This document shows positions 1 through 5,456 of a DNA stretch of 5,926 bases, in pieces. This DNA is from an uncultured bacterium (GTDB lineage: Bacteria; Bacteroidota; Bacteroidia; Chitinophagales; Chitinophagaceae). The stretch lies in the NCBI GenBank assembly GCA_903957405.1, contig CAJBPC010000074.1, positions 1-5,926 on the forward strand. Direction: 5' to 3'. The notes under the pieces were generated by a model. It was not told the DNA's origin, made no database searches, and worked only from the letters and a program-made list of their open reading frames with translations. The translations under genes and the position numbers were made by a program. How positions within the stretch are numbered: the first letter of the stretch is position 1; every line of letters begins with the position of its first letter.

Positions 1-64
1 CCACCTGAGCTTGCAGAGATGCCGTAACGACGAAAAAGGAAAGAAGCAGCATGTAGATTTTCAT
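1..64 (-). CDS. N-terminus of an exported protein, cut by the left edge
   Basis: Reading the minus strand from the ATG at 64-62 gives 21 codons before the window ends. They encode a typical Sec signal peptide: a short basic start (MKIYM), a hydrophobic core (LLLSFFVVTAS) and a small-residue cleavage region ending LQAQV. An A-Q junction of this kind is common in exported Bacteroidota proteins. A second in-frame ATG lies at codon 5, but the first keeps the lysine-containing N-region and is preferred. The gene is divergent from the receptor gene at 660 and is preceded by an AT-rich stretch with a possible promoter. The mature protein lies outside the window, so its function cannot be stated; it could be a receptor, a lipid-free periplasmic enzyme or a barrel. 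Confidence 0.8.
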   Translation of the reverse strand, partial: MKIYMLLLSFFVVTASLQAQV

Positions 65-111
65 GAAATAGATTTTTTGATGAAAGGAATTTTCAACGAA
101 AAAAATAATAC

Positions 112-141
112 CAAAATAAAATAAATGTAGATAATTTCAAA
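112..141 (-). promoter_or_regulatory. Possible Bacteroidota-type promoter for the left-edge gene
   Basis: On the minus strand a TTTG (plus-strand 141-138) is followed after 18 bases by TTATTTTG (119-112). The Bacteroidota housekeeping promoter has a -33 TTTG-like element about 19-21 bases before a -7 TAnnTTTG element. The match here lacks the conserved A of the -7 box and the spacing is slightly short. It lies about 50 bases before the ATG at 64, within DNA of about 20% GC (12 of 60 bases in 61-120), which suits a promoter. AT-rich DNA gives such matches easily, so this is only a candidate. Confidence 0.35.
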
Positions 142-200
142 TTAATAAAAAACATACTTTCAGAAAACATGGGAGATAGCGGTATTCGGGGGGAGTAGAC

Positions 201-222
201 ATCAGCACTGCTGGTTTTTTTT
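201..222 (+). terminator. Candidate factor-independent terminator without an obvious upstream gene
   Basis: Positions 201-206 (ATCAGC) can pair with 210-215 (GCTGGT) around a three-base loop, giving a six-pair stem with one wobble, followed by a run of eight T at 215-222. This is the hairpin-plus-T-tract form of an intrinsic terminator on the plus strand. The stem is short and only four of its pairs are G-C. No plus-strand gene lies upstream in the window, so either a short transcript ends here or the match is chance. Confidence 0.3.
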
Positions 223-659
223 CATTCACATGACGAAATAGAGATCGCCGGATCCGGTATCGTCACCGCCTTGCAAAACATGGCTAAAGCATTTCGGAAG
301 ATCATCCAGTTGCTTGAACAAAGCAAGGCAAGAGATCTGTGTATAAAGCGCCCCCCTGACGCCATGTGCAGCGAACAATCGAAAAAATATTAAAATTTAC
401 ACGCATGGTAATCGGCTGATGCTTCAATATGGATTTCGATCGGACCATACCCATGGTGCGGCGGGATAAAATTAATGGATCAAAGTGTGCCGATGTTGAC
501 CGCCATATGAGTAACGCTCTGAAGAATGAGACTTCCAAATTCAAAACATCAGACGCTGCAGTGAGAACGGGATAACCCCTCAACATTTTAAAGAGTTTAA
601 CAACAACAAAAAAAACCTTTGATATTCCGTCACTAATTTGGCCGTCCAAAACCCCGCAG

Positions 660-3440
660 ATGAGATTTACCAGATACAGTGTGTACTGTCTTCCGTTATT
701 CCTATTTACTTTTTTTTCGACAACCCCCACCCTTGCTCAAAACACTCCGACGATAAGCGGAAAGGTGAAGGACACATCAGAAAGCAAAATGCTTTCCAAC
801 GCGAGTGTAGTGCTGATCCGGATCTCCGACTCAGTCATCACGGGCTTCACCCGTACAGATGCAGCCGGCGGATTCAGTCTACCCACCCCGGAAAAAGGAA
901 GGCAACTGCTGATGATATCCTATCCGAAATATGCGGACTACATCGATACGGTATACACCGATGGAAAAGATCTCGACGTATCCTTCATCATACTGAACAC
1001 CAAGGCCAAACTGCTCAAAGAGATCATCATCAAGAGCAATGCCGCCGCCATCAGGATCAAAGGGGATACGACGGAGTTCAGGGCTGACAGCTTCATGGTC
1101 ACCCCCAATGCCGATGTGCAGGAGCTCTTGCGCAAGATGCCGGGATTCCAGGTGAACGCTAAAGGGGAGATCACCGCACAAGGCAGGAAAGTGAACAAAG
1201 TACTCGTGGACGGAGAAGAGTTCTTCAGTGATGACCCGGCCGTAGTGACAAGAAATCTGCGTGCCGACGCAGTAGACAAAGTACAGCTGTTCGACAAGCA
1301 ATCCGACCAGGCCGCCTTCACGGGGATCGATGACGGCGAAAAGACACGCACCATAAACCTGCAACTCAAAGAGGAAAAGAAAAACGGATACTTCGGAAAA
1401 GCGGAAGCCGGCAGCGATCTCGGAGATTATGCCAATGGAAAACTGATGGCCAACGCGTTCAAAGGGAAACGAAAGATCGCCGGATACCTCACAACAGACA
1501 ATACCCAATTCGAAGCGCTTAGCTGGGATGAAGCGCGAAACTATGGCGACGGAGGCAATTCATCCACCACCGTCGGCGATGACGGCAGCATCTACATGAT
1601 GTATTCGAACGATGAATACGATGAAGCCAGCGGATTGCCGAACCAACAGACTGCCGGAATATCCTACGCGAATAAATGGGGGAATACCGGCACAAACAAC
1701 GCCCTGCAGTATCAACGGCTCGCGACCAACTCGATCGGGTCGGAATTCACAAAAACCATACTTCCCGACTCCTCCTTCATAAACCGTTCAGAGAATATCC
1801 AGGACATCAACAAACGAAAGGCGAAATTCAGCACCACGCACGAATGGGGCACCGACAGTACCGGACTGTTCAAGATCACCCTCAAAGGAGTGAACACCAT
1901 AAAAGACGCATCAGCAAACTATACGGGTGACATGACAGGTGAGAGCGGCGCAAAGATCAATGAGTCAAATCGAAAAACCTCGCTCCATGAAGACGACAAA
2001 CTCCTCAGTTCCAATATAAGTTATCGGAAAAAACTCGCAAAAACCGGACGCACCCTGTCTTTCGCATCCGACCTCAGCCTGAACGATAAAACCCAGGATG
2101 CCACACTCCTGAATACCATCCGCTTCATCGATGGTGCCGGACAGGTTTCCCGCACAGATCTCATAGACCAGCAAAAACAAGGGAAACAGAACAGCTTCTC
2201 CTCTTCCTCCAATATCACGTACACGGAACCGTTAGCAAAAAAATCGTCACTCATCCTGAAATACAGCCTCGGCATCGGAAGAAATGACGCGGAAATGCTG
2301 ACGATGGACAACAACGGTGCCGGAGAATACATCAACAAAGTGGATGCACTCAGCAACCATTTCATCTTCAACACGCTCAACAACACCGTATCGGCGAACT
2401 ATCGATTCACTGAAAAGAAAAAGAATTTCATCATCGGGTCAGGCATCGGGAAAAGCGTTTATATGACCAATGACCTCGACCGGAAAACAGACAGCAGGTC
2501 GTCATTCACCAACTTCATACCATCGGCAAGTTTTACGTACAGTCCACGATCACAACGCAGGCTGAAAGTCGGGTACAACGGGAACACCGTGAACCCCACC
2601 CTCCAGCAGATCCAGCCCATCGCGAACAACAACGACCCGCTCAACATACTGATCGGCAATGCAGATCTGAGGCAGGCCTTCAACCATCAGCTCAGCATTG
2701 ATGCCAGCGATTACAAAGTCCTGAAAAGTCAATACATCAATCTGTTTGGACGTTTCAACGCGACCGACAATGCGATCACCGGCAGCAGCACGATCGACAA
2801 TAAGGGACAGAGGATCTCCACCTACGTGAATACCGACGGAAATATGAACAGCAATGCCAATGCCAGGTACGGCCGTTCGCTCTCCAAAGGCATCAATGGG
2901 GGATTGAACATCTCCCATACCTACAACAGGTACGTGAACTATGTCAACGGGGTCAGGAACCGCAACGACAACAGCAGCCTCGGCATTTCCCTCGACCTGA
3001 ACATATACAACGACAAATGGCTTGGTTTTTACTGCTCGATCTCCGCAACGAACAATACGATCCGCACCACCCTGCAGCCGGATGTGAAAACGAACTACTG
3101 GTCTTACAGCATGTGGGGCAACCTGGACCTGAATTTCAAGAAGATAAAGACCTATGTGAACATCACCAATAACTTCACCCTGTATCAAAAGACCTCCACC
3201 TTCACCGACCAGCGAAACATCTTCATCCTAAGCCCCTCCGTACGGAAAACACTGACGAAGAACGATGCTCTGGAAGCCAAGGTTCAGGTGTTCGACTTAC
3301 TGAACCAGAACAGCTATGTCAACCGCAACATCTCCTCGAACTTCATATCCGAAACCACCAACAACGGCGTCAGAAGATTCGCAATGTTAGGATTGATCTA
3401 CAACTTCAACAAGAACGGAAAACCCCAGCAGATGTTCTGA
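660..3440 (+). CDS. Outer membrane beta-barrel receptor (OMP_b-brl_3 / TonB-dependent receptor-like)
   Basis: A 926-residue exported outer-membrane protein. Residues 1-26 form a signal peptide (basic MRFTR, hydrophobic LPLFLFTFF, cleavage near TLA-QN). Residues 30-115 match a carboxypeptidase-regulatory-like Ig fold, with ISGKVKD at its start and a TRTDAAGGFSLP turn. Residues 120-240 form the plug-like part typical of the OMP_b-brl_3 group: KGDTTEFRADSF (134-145), ELLRKMPGFQV (155-165), ITAQGRKVNKVLVDGEEFF (171-189) and a following DDP. From about 241 on, alternating strands with many N, S, T and aromatic residues form the barrel; the final strand is LGLIYNFN. Family members resemble TonB-dependent receptors, but no clear TonB box is visible and the substrate is unknown. 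The ATG at 660 is chosen because it begins the signal peptide directly. The GLPGLI gene follows after 22 bases, so the two are probably co-transcribed. Full length; no frameshift seen. Confidence 0.93.
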   Translation: MRFTRYSVYCLPLFLFTFFSTTPTLAQNTPTISGKVKDTSESKMLSNASVVLIRISDSVITGFTRTDAAGGFSLPTPEKGRQLLMISYPKYADYIDTVYTDGKDLDVSFIILNTKAKLLKEIIIKSNAAAIRIKGDTTEFRADSFMVTPNADVQELLRKMPGFQVNAKGEITAQGRKVNKVLVDGEEFFSDDPAVVTRNLRADAVDKVQLFDKQSDQAAFTGIDDGEKTRTINLQLKEEKKNGYFGKAEAGSDLGDYANGKLMANAFKGKRKIAGYLTTDNTQFEALSWDEARNYGDGGNSSTTVGDDGSIYMMYSNDEYDEASGLPNQQTAGISYANKWGNTGTNNALQYQRLATNSIGSEFTKTILPDSSFINRSENIQDINKRKAKFSTTHEWGTDSTGLFKITLKGVNTIKDASANYTGDMTGESGAKINESNRKTSLHEDDKLLSSNISYRKKLAKTGRTLSFASDLSLNDKTQDATLLNTIRFIDGAGQVSRTDLIDQQKQGKQNSFSSSSNITYTEPLAKKSSLILKYSLGIGRNDAEMLTMDNNGAGEYINKVDALSNHFIFNTLNNTVSANYRFTEKKKNFIIGSGIGKSVYMTNDLDRKTDSRSSFTNFIPSASFTYSPRSQRRLKVGYNGNTVNPTLQQIQPIANNNDPLNILIGNADLRQAFNHQLSIDASDYKVLKSQYINLFGRFNATDNAITGSSTIDNKGQRISTYVNTDGNMNSNANARYGRSLSKGINGGLNISHTYNRYVNYVNGVRNRNDNSSLGISLDLNIYNDKWLGFYCSISATNNTIRTTLQPDVKTNYWSYSMWGNLDLNFKKIKTYVNITNNFTLYQKTSTFTDQRNIFILSPSVRKTLTKNDALEAKVQVFDLLNQNSYVNRNISSNFISETTNNGVRRFAMLGLIYNFNKNGKPQQMF

Positions 3441-3462
3441 TGCGGTTCCACACAAAATAAAT

Positions 3463-4218
3463 ATGAAACATACATACATCCTTTACACGGCACTGACGAT
3501 ATGGCTCTCGACATCGGTCGCAGCACAACCCGTGTTCATCCAAAACGGACGCATCACCTACGAACGAAAAACCGGTCAGATGACCATGCTGGAGTCGATC
3601 CAGGATCCGGGGGAAGATAATATGTGGGTGAATGAATTGAAAAAAGTCATGCCCCGCATCGTCACGGACGTCTATACATTGGACTTCTCCCCCGAACGGA
3701 CGCATTACACGCTGGAAAAAGAAAATGCCGAAAATAAATATGCCTTGATGACCCTCAAGCCCTCATCATCCAATTACGTGCTCCAGGATCTCGTCAGAAG
3801 GAAGACGACCATGTCTCGATCGGTATTCGAAAATGACTATGCGGTTTCTGACAATATGCAGACGTATCCATGGAAGCTCACCGGCGAGACAAGGGAGATC
3901 GCAGGATTCGAATGCCGGAAAGCCATCACCCGAATTTGTGATTCGGTCGTGGTCGTCGCGTTCTACACCGATGAGATCACCGTCCCCGGTGGGCCGGAGA
4001 ATTTCAACGGACTGCCGGGGATGATCCTTGGGATCGCCGTGCCGCGCTTGTCGCTCAACCTTTTCGCCACCAAGCTCGAACGCAGCATGCCGGTCATCTC
4101 CGAAAAAATACTCAAAGGAAAAACAGTCGGCCGGGATCAGATATCGAAAGACATGGAGAAGTCGATGAAGGAATGGGGAAAAACCGGACAGCTGATGATG
4201 TGGCTGGCAATGCTGTGA
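3463..4218 (+). CDS. GLPGLI family exported protein
   Basis: A 251-residue protein with a signal peptide (MKHTYILYTALTIWL, then STSVAAQ; cleavage around residues 21-22). The GLPGLI family, named for its best conserved motif, is found in Bacteroidota and has no established biochemical role. The core is clear: YPWKLTGETREIAGFECRKA at 135-154, AFYTDEI at 166-172 (many relatives have AWYT here), GGPENFNGLPGMIL at 176-189. The motif is thus the GLPGMI variant, at 183-188. Conserved Cys151 and Cys159 could pair after export. The lysine-rich tail ends in a hydrophobic MMWLAML. The length is normal for the family. Pairing with the receptor-like barrel 22 bases upstream suggests an envelope role linked to that receptor; this is inference from order only. 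Confidence 0.92.
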   Translation: MKHTYILYTALTIWLSTSVAAQPVFIQNGRITYERKTGQMTMLESIQDPGEDNMWVNELKKVMPRIVTDVYTLDFSPERTHYTLEKENAENKYALMTLKPSSSNYVLQDLVRRKTTMSRSVFENDYAVSDNMQTYPWKLTGETREIAGFECRKAITRICDSVVVVAFYTDEITVPGGPENFNGLPGMILGIAVPRLSLNLFATKLERSMPVISEKILKGKTVGRDQISKDMEKSMKEWGKTGQLMMWLAML

Positions 4219-4244
4219 AACGGCAGGATGAGAAAAAAAAACAC

Positions 4245-4251
4245 GAGGGGG
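4245..4251 (+). promoter_or_regulatory. Purine-rich ribosome binding site candidate for the 54-aa ORF
   Basis: GAGGGGG precedes a GTGATGATG cluster. Its GAGG lies eight bases before the ATG at 4257 and five before the ATG at 4254, usable spacing for either. Classical Shine-Dalgarno sites are rare at the other starts in this window, so its presence modestly supports translation of the small ORF. It also favours the second ATG. Confidence 0.4.
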
Positions 4252-4253
4252 TG

Positions 4254-4418
4254 ATGATGCAACAGAAAACCAAGATCCCGCATATCACATACCAGCCCAC
4301 CATCGGCATGACCCACAAAGCCGCTGACAATCCCGGAACATGGTTTCAACACTACAATGGCAAGTGGTACCGCATCCGTGGAGACAGGGTTAACATCGCC
4401 GCAACGATCAGATACTGA
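4254..4418 (+). CDS. Small protein of unknown function (54 aa)
   Basis: I do not recognise this protein. It starts MMQQKTKIPHITYQP, has no signal peptide or membrane segment, is basic, and has an aromatic segment WFQHYNGKWYRIRGDRV at residues 30-46. Three things suggest it is real: all six isoleucines are ATC, as in the certain genes here, with mostly C or G at the third position elsewhere; a GAGGGGG lies just upstream; and it fills the gap between the GLPGLI gene and the convergent minus-strand gene. It follows the GLPGLI stop by 35 bases, so it may be the third gene of that unit. The frame stays open upstream to an ATG at 4173 (81 aa), but that version overlaps the GLPGLI 3' end by 46 bases and passes through an A9 run, so the shorter start is preferred. 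It could also be the remnant of a longer gene. Confidence 0.5.
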   Translation: MMQQKTKIPHITYQPTIGMTHKAADNPGTWFQHYNGKWYRIRGDRVNIAATIRY

Positions 4419-4421
4419 AGG

Positions 4422-5240
4422 TCACGAACCCGTTCGGCGAATCAGCGAGATCCCGAAACCATGCGCTTCATTGCCATAGAGGGTTTTTCGACGCATCGGC
4501 CCGCCCAACATTCCCGCGATGAATTCCAGTCGAAGAAAAAATTGCTTTCGATACAGATCCAGCTCGATGGCCAGAGGGATCATAAAATGCCACTGCAAAA
4601 AATGCTTTCCCGCGAGATCCGGGAGGGATTTACGGTGGACGAGGGGCGACTGACCCGGCCGGAGGATGGTGCTGTCGATCCGCTGCATGTAACGATGTCC
4701 GAATGCCCATCCGGCCTGTGCATCGAAGGATGCGCACAGGTCGATGCGTCGAGAAACGGAAAAACGACGAATCAACCCGACATGTGCGCCTGCGAATCGC
4801 ATCTGCTGCGTGAACGACCATGCCACTTCGGTGACCACTATGTCTGGCGTGACCTGTTCCTTTCTCACCGACAAAGAACCCGTCGGCCGTCGCATGCTTT
4901 CGGTCATGTAAAGCCCTGTGATCAGACCATGCTTTTTCCAAAAGCGATTGTCGGCATGCTTGCCGCGCCATTCCGCATCCAGATAAAAATGTTGCATCCA
5001 AGGAGAGGAAGGATTTCCCATCAATCCATTATACGGAAAACGGGAAAGAAGATCGATATACCCCACAGGCTGCTGCAGCAAGGGCGGTATGGAAAGGGGA
5101 TTGCTGCCCGGCATATCCATTTCGAAACTGCGCCAGCCCACGCTTATGCTCCTGACCATTTTTTCCTGTGCGGATGACGGGAAACATGATGCCGTCAACG
5201 CAAACCAAATGAGCCCAATACGACAAAGCTGAAGAGACAT
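4422..5240 (-). CDS. Exported protein of unknown function, probable outer-membrane beta-barrel
   Basis: A 272-residue protein with a Sec signal peptide (core IGLIWFALTA, then SCFPSSAQEK; cleavage near residues 24-25). The mature part has alternating hydrophobic/polar segments with aromatic girdles, such as SISVGWRSFEM (31-41), HGLITGLYM (104-112), AHVGLIRRFSV (152-162), FFLRLEFIAGML (234-245) and a last segment HGFGISLIRR (260-269), consistent with a small eight- to ten-strand barrel. No family motif is recognised. The ATG at 5240 lies five bases after the ribbon-helix-helix stop; a GTG three codons earlier (5249) would overlap that stop as GTGA and is an alternative start. A Cys in the signal region (TASC) lacks the usual leucine of a lipobox. 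It is probably the last gene of the SPFH unit. The gene is real; the barrel assignment is inference from pattern. Confidence 0.78.
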   Translation of the reverse strand: MSLQLCRIGLIWFALTASCFPSSAQEKMVRSISVGWRSFEMDMPGSNPLSIPPLLQQPVGYIDLLSRFPYNGLMGNPSSPWMQHFYLDAEWRGKHADNRFWKKHGLITGLYMTESMRRPTGSLSVRKEQVTPDIVVTEVAWSFTQQMRFAGAHVGLIRRFSVSRRIDLCASFDAQAGWAFGHRYMQRIDSTILRPGQSPLVHRKSLPDLAGKHFLQWHFMIPLAIELDLYRKQFFLRLEFIAGMLGGPMRRKTLYGNEAHGFGISLIRRTGS

Positions 5241-5245
5241 TGCAT

Positions 5246-5440
5246 TCACTTTTTTGTGGATTGGACAGGTCCTTCTTCCCCCGGTTTATCCTTTACCCTT
5301 CCCGCTTCCCGCAGTGCCTTGTCAAGCAACATCTCCATCTGCCCGTTGACGCTTCGGAAATCATCATCCGCCCATCGCACCAAAGCGGCGTAGGTCTTTT
5401 CGCTGATGCGAATTACGAATGTTTTTTTTGATTCAGGCAA
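5246..5440 (-). CDS. Arc-like ribbon-helix-helix protein
   Basis: A 64-residue protein with the ribbon-helix-helix layout of Arc/MetJ-type DNA-binding proteins: a beta strand KTFVIRI (6-12) whose alternating residues would contact DNA as a dimer, a first helix SEKTYAALVRWADD (13-26), a turn with FRSVNGQ (28-34), and a second helix MEMLLDKALREAG (35-47). The tail (48-64) is charged and probably disordered. The only usable start is TTG at 5440-5438: a stop lies four codons upstream and the next methionine is inside helix two. It follows the SPFH stop by 16 bases and precedes the secreted protein by five, so all three are likely one transcript. From memory, such small Arc-like proteins often sit beside SPFH genes in Bacteroidota. 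It may regulate its own unit; DNA targets are not visible. Confidence 0.85.
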   Translation of the reverse strand: MPESKKTFVIRISEKTYAALVRWADDDFRSVNGQMEMLLDKALREAGRVKDKPGEEGPVQSTKK

Positions 5441-5456
5441 TGTCTGAAAATTTCAA

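Larger units (their letters stand above)
65..659. other. Divergent intergenic region with no identified gene
   Basis: This 595-base gap separates the left-edge minus gene from the receptor gene. Composition splits it into parts. Positions 65-175 are very AT-rich and promoter-like. Positions of roughly 180-575 are near coding GC content (32 of 60 bases in 241-300). Positions 576-640 are again A-rich. The middle holds short frames on both strands: plus 280-393 (37 aa), plus 429-575 (48 aa) and a minus frame 226-378 with only a TTG start (50 aa). None is recognised, and isoleucine and valine codons in the 429-575 frame do not follow the bias of the neighbouring genes. A weak -7-like AACCTTTG sits at 614-621, about 40 bases before the receptor ATG, without a good -33 partner. 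The middle may be a decayed gene, a long leader or a regulatory region. Confidence 0.6.

Noticed and set aside
444..457. ACCAT/ATGGT hairpin as an operator or terminator
   Set aside because: Five pairs around a four-base loop with no T run and no nearby start; expected by chance in a region of this size.
633..640. CTAATTTG as the -7 box of the receptor promoter
   Set aside because: It departs from TAnnTTTG at both leading positions, is only 12 bases after the nearest TTTG, and would leave a leader of only about a dozen bases.
302..730. 142-residue minus-strand open frame across the gap and into the receptor gene
   Set aside because: It begins inside the receptor signal-peptide sequence on the opposite strand, matches no family known to me, and its composition is not protein-like over its first part. 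Most likely chance.
879..1508. 209-residue minus-strand open frame opposite the receptor gene
   Set aside because: It is antisense to the well-supported plug-like domain and mirrors its codon pattern; other antisense frames in the receptor gene have the same cause.
4425..4436. CGAAC/GTTCG dyad as a bidirectional terminator
   Set aside because: A two-base loop, five pairs and no T run on either side; it lies in the last codons of the minus gene.
4461..5177. 238-residue plus-strand open frame opposite the exported minus-strand protein
   Set aside because: It is rich in His, Arg, Pro and Cys, has no signal or domain, and the minus frame has a clear signal peptide and operon context.
5208..5240. 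Lipoprotein signal in the exported minus-strand protein (Cys in TASC)
   Set aside because: The position before the usual lipobox pair is Thr and not Leu, Val or Ile, and a better type I site with AQ follows.
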